A stretch of 64,000 bases of DNA from Aromatoleum tolulyticum (lineage in GTDB: Bacteria; Pseudomonadota; Gammaproteobacteria; Burkholderiales; Rhodocyclaceae): contig NZ_FTMD01000005.1 of NCBI RefSeq assembly GCF_900156155.1, positions 1 to 64,000 on the forward strand. Direction: 5' to 3'. Each line of letters begins with the position of its first letter. Within the stretch, counting starts at the first letter, position 1. A program made the translations under genes and the position numbers. A model generated the notes under the pieces. The model was given only the letters and a program-made list of their open reading frames with translations, did no database searches and was not told where the DNA came from. This document shows positions 40,342 through 49,414 of this stretch, piece by piece.

Positions 40342-40635
40342 ATGGAGCAATGGTTCGCGGCAAATCTCGGTGATGCGATGCTGGCCGGCGAGGAGCTGGA
40401 GCGGGTGTGTGCGCTCTTCGAGCAGCAGCGCGGGCGGAACGCCACGACGGCGGTGCTGATGCGGCACGAGAACCTCGGCCGCCTGCATTGCGAGCTCGTA
40501 CTCTATTTTCCCCCGGAGCTGGCGGAACTCGCTGCGGCTGTCGGGGCGCAAGCCTGCGGCAGGCCGGGCCTGTCCGAAATGGGTGTGGCCATCGGTTCGC
40601 CGCAGCGCCTGGCCGAACTTTCCTCTGCTGATTGA
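40342..40635 (+). CDS. Conserved hypothetical protein, 97 residues
   Basis: Begins MEQWFAANLGDAMLAGEELE. It is not recognised as a known domain. The mix of charged helices and a strand-like RLHCELVLYFPPELAELAAA suggests a small alpha/beta fold. No signal peptide or membrane segment is seen. It follows the PAS gene closely on the same strand and precedes phoX by 126 bases. Coding is supported by ordinary high-GC codon use and the absence of a better frame here. Confidence 0.6.
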   Translation: MEQWFAANLGDAMLAGEELERVCALFEQQRGRNATTAVLMRHENLGRLHCELVLYFPPELAELAAAVGAQACGRPGLSEMGVAIGSPQRLAELSSAD

Positions 40636-40761
40636 CGCGGCCTTGCGGCGCCCGCCACGTCGCCGGATACGTCGCGATCGCCCTGTCATGAGTTCTTAAC
40701 CTGTGCGGATTACCGTGCGTGCTCGCAAGCGGCATCGCGTAATCCCACAGAGGAACTCCCA

Positions 40762-42951
40762 ATGAACGATCTGCAATCCCTGCGCCCCGACAGCGACGAC
40801 GAATCGACCAACACCTCGGCCAATCCGGGCTTCGACAGCATCCTGCAGGCGCGCCTGTCGCGGCGCCAGCTCCTCGGCGGCAGCATGGGCGCCGCCGCGC
40901 TGGCGATGATCGGCGGCGTGTCGCCGGCTGTTGCGGCTGCATCCGCGCAGGGGGCCGGCGCGCCCGGTCGCAAGCTGCCGAAGCTCGCCTTCAATCCTGT
41001 GGCGAAGAGCCTTGCCGATGCCGTAGCGGTGCCGGAAGGCTATCGCTACACGGTCCTCTACCGCCTGGGCGACCCGATCGACGGCAGCGTGGGCGAGTAC
41101 CAGAACGACGGCACCGATCCGGCCGAGAGCTTTGCGCTGCGCGCCGGCGACCATCACGACGGCATGCATTACTTCGGCCTCGGCCCCAACGGCAAGCACC
41201 ACAAGAACGAGTCCGAGCGCGGCCTGCTGTGCCTGAATCACGAAGCGATCACGCCGGCCTTCCTGCATCCGAACGGCCCCACGGTGGTCGGCGGCGTGCG
41301 CACGGTGGCGGAAGAGGTGCTGCGCGAGTTCTACGTGCATGGCGTGAGCGTGGTCGAGACCGTGCGCGAAGGCGGCGAATGGCGTTACCGGCGCGACTCG
41401 CATTTCAACCGCCGCGTTCATACCCTGACCGAGATGGAGCTGTCCGGCCCGGCCGGCAAGACCCCCTACACGGTCACAAAGTACTCGCCGGACGGCAGCC
41501 GCACGCGCGGCACGGTCAACAACTGCGCGAGCGGCAGCACCCCGTGGGGCACCTATCTCACGTGCGAGGAAAACTGGGCCGGGTATTTCCGCCGCATCAC
41601 CGCGATCGACAACCCCAACCGCAGCGCCAGGGAACTGGCGGCATTGGCGCGCTACGGCGTCGCCGGCAACGGCCGCGAACTTTGGGCGACCGTCACGCCC
41701 GATACGCCCGACGACCTCTACGGCCGCTGGAACGCGATGAAACTCGGCAGCTCGGCGGACGGCAGCGACGACTACCGCAACGCGCCCAACACCTACGGCT
41801 GGGTCGTCGAGATCGACCCGTTCAGCCCGGATGCGACGCCGAAGAAGCGCACCGCGCTGGGCCGCTTCGCGCACGAAGGCGCGTGGCTCGGCCCCGTTCG
41901 CGTCGGCCACCCGCTGGTGTGGTACATGGGCTGTGACTCGCGCAACGAGTACATCTACAAGTACGTCTCGAACGCCGTGTGGCACCCGGACGACGCCAAC
42001 GGCGGCATGGCGGCCGGCGACAAGTACCTCGACGACGGCAAGCTCTACGTCGCACGGTTCGATGCCGACGGCACCGGCCGGTGGGTCGAGCTGAGCTTCG
42101 GCGTCGGCAACGTCTCGCCCGCGAACCCCGCCTATGCGTTCGCCGACCAGGCCGACGTCCTCGTGCATGCGCGCCTCGCGGCCGACGCGGCCGGCGCGAC
42201 GAAGATGGACCGGCCCGAATGGGGCGCGGTGAATCCGCGCAACGGCGAGGTCTACATGTCCCTCACCAACACCAATGCCGCGAGCCGTCCGCTCTCGCGC
42301 CTGGATGCCGCCAATCCGCGCTTCTACAACGATCGCAAGACCACCGGCCAGGACCAGCGCGGCAACCCCAACGGCCACATCATCCGCTTCGCCGAAGCCG
42401 GCGGCGACGTTGCCGCAACCTCGTTCAAGTGGGACGTGTTCCTGTTCGGCGCGCGTGCCACCGCGGACGCGGCGAACGTGAACATCTCGGGCCTGACCGA
42501 TGCCAACGACTTCTCCAGCCCCGACGGCCTCTGGTTTAGCCAGGCGACCGGCGTGCTGTGGATCGAGACCGACGATGGCGCCTACACCGACGTCACAAAC
42601 TGCATGCTGCTCGCGGCAGTGCCGGGCGAGGTCGGCGACGGCGGTCCGCGGACCATCGTGAGCAGCGACGGCACGAGCACGCGCGCGGTCGATACCTACG
42701 TCGGCAAGGCGCCCGGCGAGGAAAACCTGCGGCGCTTCCTCGTCGGACCGAAGGAGTGCGAGATCACCGGGGTTGCGGAAACGCCGGACGGCAAGGCGCT
42801 GTTCGTGAACATCCAGCATCCGGGCGAGGACACCCGTCCCGACTTCGCCACGGGCACCTTCGGCAGCCACTGGCCGGATGGCGGGCTGTCGCGTCCGCGC
42901 TCGGCGACCATCGTCATCACGCGCGCGGACGGCGGCCGGATCGGCGTCTGA
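40762..42951 (+). CDS. phoX: PhoX-family (DUF839) alkaline phosphatase, Tat-exported
   Basis: 729 residues. LSRRQLLGGSMGAAALAMIG near residue 34 is a twin-arginine signal, cleaved near AVAAA. DUF839/PhoX hallmarks are VPEGYRYTVLYRLGDPIDGS, HDGMHYFGLGPNG, RGLLCLNHEAITPAFLHPNG, NNCASGSTPWGTYLTCEENW, GRFAHEGAWLGPVRVGHPLV, EYIYKYVSNAVWHPDDANGG and NVNISGLTDANDFSSPDGLW. PhoX enzymes release phosphate from esters in the periplasm using calcium and iron. The gene ends in a strong hairpin terminator. Codon use is very GC-rich and consistent with the core genome. Confidence 0.9.
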   Translation: MNDLQSLRPDSDDESTNTSANPGFDSILQARLSRRQLLGGSMGAAALAMIGGVSPAVAAASAQGAGAPGRKLPKLAFNPVAKSLADAVAVPEGYRYTVLYRLGDPIDGSVGEYQNDGTDPAESFALRAGDHHDGMHYFGLGPNGKHHKNESERGLLCLNHEAITPAFLHPNGPTVVGGVRTVAEEVLREFYVHGVSVVETVREGGEWRYRRDSHFNRRVHTLTEMELSGPAGKTPYTVTKYSPDGSRTRGTVNNCASGSTPWGTYLTCEENWAGYFRRITAIDNPNRSARELAALARYGVAGNGRELWATVTPDTPDDLYGRWNAMKLGSSADGSDDYRNAPNTYGWVVEIDPFSPDATPKKRTALGRFAHEGAWLGPVRVGHPLVWYMGCDSRNEYIYKYVSNAVWHPDDANGGMAAGDKYLDDGKLYVARFDADGTGRWVELSFGVGNVSPANPAYAFADQADVLVHARLAADAAGATKMDRPEWGAVNPRNGEVYMSLTNTNAASRPLSRLDAANPRFYNDRKTTGQDQRGNPNGHIIRFAEAGGDVAATSFKWDVFLFGARATADAANVNISGLTDANDFSSPDGLWFSQATGVLWIETDDGAYTDVTNCMLLAAVPGEVGDGGPRTIVSSDGTSTRAVDTYVGKAPGEENLRRFLVGPKECEITGVAETPDGKALFVNIQHPGEDTRPDFATGTFGSHWPDGGLSRPRSATIVITRADGGRIGV

Positions 42952-42991
42952 GGTGGAAGTGCAAGCGGGCGTCATGGACGCCCGCGCCACA

Positions 42992-43026
42992 AACGAAAAA
43001 CGCGGCGCCAGGCCGCGTTTTTCGTT
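42992..43026. terminator. Bidirectional terminator between phoX and a small minus-strand gene
   Basis: AACGAAAAACGCGGC (42992-43006) pairs perfectly with GCCGCGTTTTTCGTT (43012-43026) around a 5-base loop. T-runs are present on both strands, so it can end transcripts from either side. Confidence 0.9.
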
Positions 43027-43060
43027 GCACTGTCCGGCGCGTGCCGGACGACGCTTTTCG

Positions 43061-43330
43061 CTATGCGTTCGCCGGGCGGCCGTACATCCGCAGGATGTTC
43101 TGAAAGCTGCGGTGACGTTCGTCCGGATCGTACTTGCTGAAGATCCTCTCCTGGCGCACGCGGTTGAACGGCGGCAGTGCGTCCAGAATCGCGCGGCGCT
43201 CGTTCAGGATGTGTTCGCGCATGCGGTCGTTTACGAAGACGAAGCGGACGGGGTCGTAGAGGCCGTCCTCGCGCTCGCGGTGGAAGCCCGGATCGGCCGG
43301 AAGGAAGTTTTCTTTGGTGTGGCTTTTCAT
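43061..43330 (-). CDS. Conserved hypothetical protein, 89 residues
   Basis: MKSHTKENFLPADPGFHRER, then YDPVRFVFVNDRMREHILNE and RRAILDALPPFNRVRQERIF, ending RSFQNILRMYGRPANA. It is not recognised as a named domain. It is rich in charged residues, with no membrane segment. The start at 43330 is the only ATG of the frame, and the gene is bounded by the strong terminator at its 3' side. It appears to be a genuine small cytoplasmic protein. Confidence 0.6.
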   Translation of the reverse strand: MKSHTKENFLPADPGFHREREDGLYDPVRFVFVNDRMREHILNERRAILDALPPFNRVRQERIFSKYDPDERHRSFQNILRMYGRPANA

Positions 43331-43492
43331 GATCGTCGGTGGTGTCGTTATGTCTGGTTTTCTTTTTTTGGGGAATTGTACCCATCAAACGTTACGAACA
43401 TATTTCCCGACGTGCTTCCCGGCAGCATATGCCGCCGGGCGATCATGGCATTCACGCAACATACCCGCCGCGGCGGGCCTCACGTCGCCGGT

Positions 43493-44908
43493 TCAGGCGG
43501 AGGGCGCCGCTTCGCGCGCGCGGGGCACGACGCGATAACACGGGTTGTAGGCCGTCCCGGGCAGCTTCATGCGCCCCTGCGCGACGAAGGAGGCGAGCAG
43601 GGCATCCATCGGCCCCATGATCTCGGGATCGCCGTGGATCTCGAACGGACCGTGCTGCTCGATCTCGCGGATGCCTTCGTTCTTGACGTTGCCTGCCACC
43701 ACGCCGGAGAACGCGCGCCGCAGATCGGCCGCGAGCAGGTGCTTCGGCTCGCTGCGGTGCAGCTTGAGCCGCCGCATGTTCGTGTGCGTCGGCCGGAAGG
43801 GCTGCTGGAATTCGTGCTCGATGCGCAGCAGCCAGTTGAAGTAATAGGCATCGCGCTGCTCCTTGCGGAAGGCGCGCACCCGGCCGATGCCGCCGTGGAT
43901 CTCGCGCGCGACCGCGGCGGGGTCGTCGATGATGATGCGGTAACGGCTGCGCGCTTCGTCGCCGAGCGTCTCGCCGATGAAGCTGTCGATGCGGCGGAAG
44001 TATTCCTCGGCGCTCTTCGGTCCGGTGAAGACCAGCGGGAAGGGCTGCGCGGAATTGGCCGGATGCAGCAGGATGCCCAGCACGTAGAGGATCTCCTCCG
44101 CGGTGCCGACGCCGCCGGGGAACACCACGAAGCCGTGGCCAGCGCGGACGAAGGCCTCCAGGCGCTTCTCGACGTCGGGCAGGATCACCAGGTCATTGAC
44201 GATGGGATTGGGCGACTCGGCGGCGATGATCCCCGGCTCGGTGAAGCCCAGATAGCGCGGCTTGCCGAAGCGCTGCTTGGCATGTCCGATCGTCGCACCC
44301 TTCATCGGCCCCTTCATCGCGCCCGGCCCGCAGCCGGTGCAGATGTCCAGCCCGCGCAGGCCCATTTCGTAGCCGACGCGCTTGGTGTAGTCGTATTCCT
44401 CGCGGCTGATCGAGTGCCCGCCCCAGCACACCGCGACGCTGGGCTGGATCACCGGCTGCACGATCCCGGCGTTGCGCAGGATGTGGAACACCGCGTCGGT
44501 GATGCCATCCGAGCTGCCGAGGTCGAATCGCCCGGGGGCCGCTCCGGTGTCGCCGTTCGCATAGACCACGTCGCGCAGCACGGCAAACAGGTGTTCCTGG
44601 ATGCCGCGGATCATCTGCCCGTCGACGAAGGCGCTCGCCGGCGCGTTGCGGATGTCCAGCTTGATGCCGCGCGAGCGCTGGATGATCCCGATGTCGAAGT
44701 CGGGGTAGCGGGCGAGCAGCTCCTTGCCGTCGTCGAGCGGATTGCCGCAGTTGAGCACCGCGAGGGCGCAGTTGCGGAAGGTTTCCCTCAGGCCGCCCTG
44801 GCCCTGGCTGGAGAGACGGGCGGCTTCCGTGCGGGACAGCACCTCCATGCGCCCGGTGGGCGAAACCTGGGCGTCGACGACGGGAAATCTTGCTGATTGC
44901 TTGCTCAT
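43493..44908 (-). CDS. ppnN: Pyrimidine/purine nucleotide 5'-monophosphate nucleosidase PpnN (LOG family)
   Basis: 471 residues, about the length of E. coli PpnN (YgdH). The LOG/lysine-decarboxylase-like motif is HGFVVFPGGVGTAEEILYVL, with the PGG-x-GT-x-x-E active site, and SVAVCWGGHSISREEYDYTK and LDICTGCGPGAMKGPMKGAT form the nucleotide pocket. PpnN splits nucleoside monophosphates into base and ribose phosphate and is activated by (p)ppGpp in E. coli. Both flanking domains (DUF4478- and DUF3412-like) are present by length and by the SPTGRMEVLSRTEAARLS opening. It stands as a single gene. Confidence 0.9.
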   Translation of the reverse strand: MSKQSARFPVVDAQVSPTGRMEVLSRTEAARLSSQGQGGLRETFRNCALAVLNCGNPLDDGKELLARYPDFDIGIIQRSRGIKLDIRNAPASAFVDGQMIRGIQEHLFAVLRDVVYANGDTGAAPGRFDLGSSDGITDAVFHILRNAGIVQPVIQPSVAVCWGGHSISREEYDYTKRVGYEMGLRGLDICTGCGPGAMKGPMKGATIGHAKQRFGKPRYLGFTEPGIIAAESPNPIVNDLVILPDVEKRLEAFVRAGHGFVVFPGGVGTAEEILYVLGILLHPANSAQPFPLVFTGPKSAEEYFRRIDSFIGETLGDEARSRYRIIIDDPAAVAREIHGGIGRVRAFRKEQRDAYYFNWLLRIEHEFQQPFRPTHTNMRRLKLHRSEPKHLLAADLRRAFSGVVAGNVKNEGIREIEQHGPFEIHGDPEIMGPMDALLASFVAQGRMKLPGTAYNPCYRVVPRAREAAPSA

Positions 44909-45000
44909 GGGACTGGATCTCGTGCTCGGGTTGGCCGGCCGCGCGGGACGGTCGTCCCGTGCGCCGATCCGGAAGCGCGCATGTTATGCGCAATGGGCCG

Positions 45001-45029
45001 GGATCGGGTGGGGATCGGGTGGGGATCGG
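45001..45029. repeat. Short tandem repeat, 11-base unit
   Basis: GGATCGGGTGG is repeated about 2.6 times. It is in the gap between ppnN and the cheX-type gene, on no gene. It is a minor low-complexity feature. Confidence 0.7.
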
Positions 45030-45091
45030 TCGGAAGCGGGCCGCCGAATGCATGCCGGCGAGCCCGGCCGCGGCTCCGCAGACCGTCCGCT

Positions 45092-45565
45092 TCAGCGGCG
45101 GATGTCGAGGTGCACGACCAGGTTCGCCTCGTGTGCGCGCCAGCGCAGCGGGATCGCGAAGGGCACGCCCGTGGCGCGTGCGGCCGCCGGCGGTACGGTG
45201 CGCGGACGGGCCGCAGGCGGCGAGATCGCCAGTTCCTCGCCGAAATGGCGCCGTGCGCGGCCCGACATCATGTTGGCGATCTCGCCGACGACGTCGAGGC
45301 AGCGGTCCACCGAATGCTCGCGTTCGCCGATCGCCATCAGCACCTGCGACAGCATGCCGTGCGGGGCCGAGAAGGTGATGCTGCCACGGAAGCCCCCGGA
45401 CACGTCGATCACCCCGTTGAAGTCGCCCCACAGCGGCGAGGCGCTGCCGTCGAGCAGGTAGGCGGTGCGCACGACGGCCGGTTCGTGCGTCATGTTGAGG
45501 AAGAAGGCCGAGATCGCTTCGGAAAAGACTTCGATGTCTTCGTGGTTCAACGCGCGGTAATTCAA
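45092..45565 (-). CDS. CheX-like chemotaxis phosphatase
   Basis: 157 residues with a TTG start at 45565 that overlaps the upstream TGA; GGAGCTGATGAG precedes it as ribosome site. RCLDVVGEIANMMSGRARRH holds the E-x-x-N phosphatase motif of the CheC/CheX/FliY family, and DFNGVIDVSGGFRGSITFSA is typical of CheX. CheX removes phosphate from CheY-type receivers. It is cotranscribed with a receiver and a CheA-like kinase, a self-contained phosphorelay: kinase, receiver, phosphatase. Confidence 0.85.
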   Translation of the reverse strand: MNYRALNHEDIEVFSEAISAFFLNMTHEPAVVRTAYLLDGSASPLWGDFNGVIDVSGGFRGSITFSAPHGMLSQVLMAIGEREHSVDRCLDVVGEIANMMSGRARRHFGEELAISPPAARPRTVPPAAARATGVPFAIPLRWRAHEANLVVHLDIRR

Positions 45566-45933
45566 CTCATCAGCTCCAGCAGGGCGGCAACCAGTTGTTC
45601 TTCGGAAAAGGGCTTGTGCAGGAAGCCGTGGGCGCCCTTGCTGATGGCGCGCAGCGCCGTGGCCTTGTCGCTCAGGGCCGATACCACCATGATGCGGGCG
45701 CCCGGCAGGACCTCGGCAAGCCGTTCGATGCAGGCCTCGCCGTCCATGTTGGGCATGGTCAGGTCCATCGTGATGAAGTCGGGCTTCCTCGACAGCGCGA
45801 TGGCCAGTGCCTGTTCGCCGTCGCCGGCGAGGTCCACCAGGTCGATCGGCGGCAGCCGCTCGTCGAGCATCTGGCGTGCGATCAGGTTGCGGATGACCAT
45901 CGAGTCGTCGACGATCAGAAGCCTTGCCTTCAT
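45562..45933 (-). CDS. Single-domain response regulator (CheY-like)
   Basis: 123 residues. RLLIVDDSMVIRNLIARQML holds the acidic pair, DFITMDLTMPNMDGEACIER the phosphoacceptor Asp, then IMVVSALSDKATALRAISKG with the conserved Ser and FLHKPFSEEQLVAALLELMS with the Lys. No output domain is attached. The start overlaps the kinase stop (ATGA), and the CheX-like phosphatase follows with a four-base overlap. It probably acts on a target protein or as a phosphate sink. Confidence 0.9.
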   Translation of the reverse strand: MKARLLIVDDSMVIRNLIARQMLDERLPPIDLVDLAGDGEQALAIALSRKPDFITMDLTMPNMDGEACIERLAEVLPGARIMVVSALSDKATALRAISKGAHGFLHKPFSEEQLVAALLELMS

Positions 45934-47990
45934 GCGGGACTCCATAGCAGGGTGAAGCGCGTATAGGCGCGCGGGGTGGACACGAGCTTCAGTCGGGCGC
46001 CCGTCTCGCGCGCCAGCGCCCCGACGACGTCGAGGCCCATGCCGCGGCCGGCATGTTCGCTGACCGCGGCCGCGGTGGATACGCCCGGCTCGAAGAGCGT
46101 CGCGATCACGTCGCGATCGCTCATCGCGGCGACCTGTTCGGCCGCCCGCTGCCCGTCTTCCGTCAGTCGGCGGCGCAGGGCGTGCACGTCGATGCCGCGG
46201 CCGTCGTCGGCGACGGTGAGCTCGATGCCGCCGTCGGCCGACCGCGTCAGTTCGATGCGCAGGCGGCCTTCCTCGTGCTTGCCCGCGCGCCGCCGTTCCG
46301 CCGCCGCTTCGATGCCATGCACGACGGCGTTGCGCACCAACTGGGGCAGCCCTTCGCGCAGCAGGCGGTGGACCGGCTCGGGAATCGCGCCGAAGTGAGG
46401 GAGCGAGGTTTCGACGCGCAGCTTCTTGTCGAGGTCGGCGGCAACCGCCAGCGCGAGCCGCTGGATCCGCTGCATCGACTGGAGGACGCCGTCCTCGCCG
46501 CGCGGCGTCTCGCTGCCCCGCGGGCCGGCGTCGGCTGCAGGCTGTGCGAAGGCCGCCAGGCGCGAGATCACAGCGTCGATCTTTGCCAGCTCCTGCAGCA
46601 TGCGGCCGATCCCGGTGGCAACCGGGATGAGGTCGTCGCCGGTCAGCGTCCTGCGCTGGCGCAGTGCGCCCAGCTCGTCCTCGAAACGGTGGGCCTGCGC
46701 GGCGACCGCGCCGATCGCGAGCGCGGCCGCTTCGCCCTTGATCGAATGCACCTCGCGGCACACCTTCGTCACCGTCGTCAGGTAGGCGCGCGCTTCCGGT
46801 GCGACGTCGCGCAGGGCGGCATTCAGGCCGTCGAGTTTCGCCCGGGCGTCGTCGAGGAAGCGGCGCACGTCCGCCGGATCCTTGTCGAGCACGTCGAGCA
46901 GCAGGGCCACCTCGCTGCGGGCACGTTCTTCGGCGTCCGCAAGTTCGCGTTCGAGCCTGACCTCCTGGCTCACGTCCGCCACCGCGACCAGCATCCCCGT
47001 GATGCCGGTCGCGGCGCCGCCGCGCACGGGTTGGAAACCGAAGCTGAGATATTTCGGGCGCGACCCGTCGGGTTGCGCCAGCTGCACGCGCTGCAGCGGA
47101 TTGAGGTCGGCCAGCAGGGCCGGCTTCACGCGTTCGTTGAGCAGCAGCCCGAGGTACTGCCGGGCGGAGTCCAGCGTGTCCGGCGTCACCAGCGAGGCCA
47201 GCGTGACGAGAAAATTGTCGCCCGGTGCGAGCGGGTGGGGAAACACCCGCGCGAGGTGCTCCGAGCGCTGCGTGCCGATCGTGCCGTTGCGGTCGATCAG
47301 GAACAGGCCTTCGCGCACCGTGCGCAGGATGTCCGTCGTCTCGCGCCGCGCCTGTTCCGCTTCCCGGTCGCTCTGGCTCAGGCGGCGCGCGACGTGCACG
47401 ACGATGAAGACGAACATCAGCAGCGCGACGGCAATGGCGCCGGACTGCAGCACCCGCATCGAACGCGCGCGATCCCCCGCCAGGCGTTCCTGTTCGTACG
47501 TCAGGTCGTCGGCAAGCTGCAGCAGGCGCACGTTGCGGGTATTGCTCAAGGTAACCGCCGCGTCGATCTCGGCCCGCTGCGGCGTGGCGGAAATCAGGAG
47601 GGTGATCGCCGCATCCCGGAGCGGTTGCCACTGCCGATCGAGCTTGTCCGCGAGTTCGAGCGCAGGGCCGTCCTGCGAGGCCGCCGCGAACGTCTGCACC
47701 CTGGCGAGCGCCAGATCGAAGGCCTGGTAGGCCTCCGAGATCTGGGCCTGGCTCGTCTGCACCGGCTCGCCCGCGGCCGATTCATGCGATAGAGTGAGCA
47801 CTGCCTTGGCAAGCTGCTGCGAGTAGCCGCGCAGCTTGCCGCCCTCGTTGATGCTCTTCGCGTCGCGCTCGACGTTCTGCAGCAAGACGAAGTTGAGCGT
47901 ATAGACACCGACGCTCACCAGGAAGAAGGCGGCGACGGCAAATACGAGCACGCGATATTTGCCGCGAAGGAAGGAGTGCAGCACGGGCAT
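45930..47990 (-). CDS. CheA-like histidine kinase with PilJ/NarX-type sensor
   Basis: 686 residues from ATG 47990 (MPVLHSFLRGKYRVLVFAVA). A first membrane helix is followed by a periplasmic sensor with NEGGKLRGYSQQLAKAVLTL, the PilJ/NarX N-terminal pattern. A second membrane helix (SGAIAVALLMFVFIVVHVAR) leads to a PAS-like region (GLFLIDRNGTIGTQRSEHLA), an Hpt region with phosphoacceptor His near 415 in VCREVHSIKGEAAALAIGAV, and a CheA-type ATPase (LVRNAVVHGIEAA, TVADDGRGIDVHALRRRLTE, GRGMGLDVVGALARETGARL). There is no CheW-like P5 domain, so it is not an ordinary chemotaxis CheA. It shares an operon with a CheY and a CheX. Confidence 0.85.
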   Translation of the reverse strand: MPVLHSFLRGKYRVLVFAVAAFFLVSVGVYTLNFVLLQNVERDAKSINEGGKLRGYSQQLAKAVLTLSHESAAGEPVQTSQAQISEAYQAFDLALARVQTFAAASQDGPALELADKLDRQWQPLRDAAITLLISATPQRAEIDAAVTLSNTRNVRLLQLADDLTYEQERLAGDRARSMRVLQSGAIAVALLMFVFIVVHVARRLSQSDREAEQARRETTDILRTVREGLFLIDRNGTIGTQRSEHLARVFPHPLAPGDNFLVTLASLVTPDTLDSARQYLGLLLNERVKPALLADLNPLQRVQLAQPDGSRPKYLSFGFQPVRGGAATGITGMLVAVADVSQEVRLERELADAEERARSEVALLLDVLDKDPADVRRFLDDARAKLDGLNAALRDVAPEARAYLTTVTKVCREVHSIKGEAAALAIGAVAAQAHRFEDELGALRQRRTLTGDDLIPVATGIGRMLQELAKIDAVISRLAAFAQPAADAGPRGSETPRGEDGVLQSMQRIQRLALAVAADLDKKLRVETSLPHFGAIPEPVHRLLREGLPQLVRNAVVHGIEAAAERRRAGKHEEGRLRIELTRSADGGIELTVADDGRGIDVHALRRRLTEDGQRAAEQVAAMSDRDVIATLFEPGVSTAAAVSEHAGRGMGLDVVGALARETGARLKLVSTPRAYTRFTLLWSPA

Positions 47991-48242
47991 CCGGGGCGAC
48001 CGAGGGAGTGGGGCAGAGGTCGCGGAGGCTACCGTTTCGTTGTTACATTTTTGCGTCAGGACGTTGAAAGTGCCGGCCGGCGGGGGTGTTGAAAAAAAAT
48101 TCCGTCGGGTGTGAAAGATTTTATGGCTGGGCATCCTGGTTTATGGTTGATGCATTCCGCAGTATCCCGGTAATATCCCCTTACAAGTTCCACCGTCGAT
48201 GCCGCAGCCCGCTGCCGCCATCGGCATTCTGCGAAAGATCCG

Positions 48243-48485
48243 ATGTCCGCAAATCCGTCCTGGAAGCAAATTACCGTCGAGCGCCTGGCGCGCGAAATCG
48301 GCGTTTTGGGCGAGATCATCGTCGATGATGTCTTGTTCGACCTCGGATTCGAGGATGGCGAGCTGCCGCCCCGCCAGCTGATGACTTTCCTCGCCCGGCT
48401 GCAGCGCGAGCTCCCCGAGACGGTCGATCGCGAGGCGATCATCCAGGAACTCGTGGCCGGACTCCTCTCAACTCCAAATTCCTGA
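48243..48485 (+). CDS. Small conserved hypothetical protein, 80 residues
   Basis: MSANPSWKQITVERLAREIG, GEIIVDDVLFDLGFEDGELP and RQLMTFLARLQRELPETVDR. It is predicted all-helical and acidic, and not recognised as a known domain. It is divergent from the CheA-like kinase gene across 252 bases and lies 4 bases before the HAMP-protein gene, so it is probably part of the same signalling set. Its function is unknown. Confidence 0.6.
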   Translation: MSANPSWKQITVERLAREIGVLGEIIVDDVLFDLGFEDGELPPRQLMTFLARLQRELPETVDREAIIQELVAGLLSTPNS

Positions 48486-48489
48486 AACC

Positions 48490-49353
48490 ATGACTATCCG
48501 AAACAAGCTGATCCTCGGTTTCTCCGTGCTGCTCGCGTTCATCCTCGTTCAGGGCGCCGCCAGCTTCTTCTACGGTTCCCGCACGCAGGGTCTCGTGGAC
48601 ACGGCCGTTAACCGGAACTTCATCGCGGCGACGGAGGTCACCGATCTCCTCGCGTCGGCGCAACAGCTGCGGCGCCAGGAAAAGGAATACCTGATCTACG
48701 TCGGCAACGTCGATGGCCGCAACGCCGTGCTCAAGGACTGGAATGCCACGCATGCGCGCATCCTGGGCCAGCTCGAAGCGATGGTCGCCAACAGCAAGGG
48801 CATCTACCTGCCCGCGGACAGCGCCGCATTCACGCAGTGGAAGGGTGCCCTGGATGACTACCAGAAGGGATTCGCCCGCATCATCGAAGGCTTCAGCTAC
48901 GACGTCTCGATGCTCGACGAAGGCGATACGGCCGGCGGTTCGCAGACCTACAACAAGGCGGTGCGTGCCAACGAGGAACTGCGCCCGGTGGTCGAGCGCT
49001 TCAACACCGTGCTGATCGAGGGCGCGACGAAGTTGGCGCGCGCCCGCGCCGACGAATCGGCGCTGGCCTATCAGCGCATCCGCAGTAACTTCGAGGTGGT
49101 CGACTACGTGAACATCGGCTTTGCCGTCGCCGGCCTGCTGCTGGCCGGTGTGCTGCTGGCGACGATCCCCGCGTCGATCACCCGGCCGCTCGACTCGCTG
49201 ATCGAATCGGCCGACAAGATGAGCCTGGGCGACCTCGGCAAGAAGTTCGAGGCGGGCGGCGTCAAGGATTTCGAACGACTTGCCGCGTCGCTCGAGCGCA
49301 TGCGCGTGACGATGGAAGCCATGATCGTCCGGCTCAAGGCGCGTTCCCGCTGA
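48490..49353 (+). CDS. HAMP-domain membrane sensor lacking a signalling domain
   Basis: 287 residues. A membrane helix at 7-28 (LILGFSVLLAFILVQGAASF) and another near 205-225 (VNIGFAVAGLLLAGVLLATI) enclose a helical periplasmic sensor with AATEVTDLLASAQQLRRQEK, similar to methyl-accepting chemotaxis protein sensor domains. A HAMP domain follows (SITRPLDSLIESADKMSLGD, FERLAASLERMRVTMEAMIV), and the protein ends there without the conserved methyl-accepting hairpin. It may deliver signals to the adjacent CheA-like kinase or act as a partner in its own right. Confidence 0.85.
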   Translation: MTIRNKLILGFSVLLAFILVQGAASFFYGSRTQGLVDTAVNRNFIAATEVTDLLASAQQLRRQEKEYLIYVGNVDGRNAVLKDWNATHARILGQLEAMVANSKGIYLPADSAAFTQWKGALDDYQKGFARIIEGFSYDVSMLDEGDTAGGSQTYNKAVRANEELRPVVERFNTVLIEGATKLARARADESALAYQRIRSNFEVVDYVNIGFAVAGLLLAGVLLATIPASITRPLDSLIESADKMSLGDLGKKFEAGGVKDFERLAASLERMRVTMEAMIVRLKARSR

Positions 49354-49414
49354 GAGCCGACGCCTCACCGCACAAATCTGCTTTATCCGGTAACTCTTGA
49401 GACAAGGAACTCCC

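Noticed and set aside
40683-40707. CTGTCAT followed by CTGTGCG upstream of phoX as a Pho box
   Set aside because: The half sites are 18 bases apart instead of the 11-base phase of PhoB boxes, and the position where the second unit should be reads TCTTAAC. PhoB control of phoX is plausible but this site does not show it.
45001-45029. The GGATCGGGTGG tandem as a CRISPR or iteron array
   Set aside because: Fewer than three units with no spacers and no replication or cas genes nearby.
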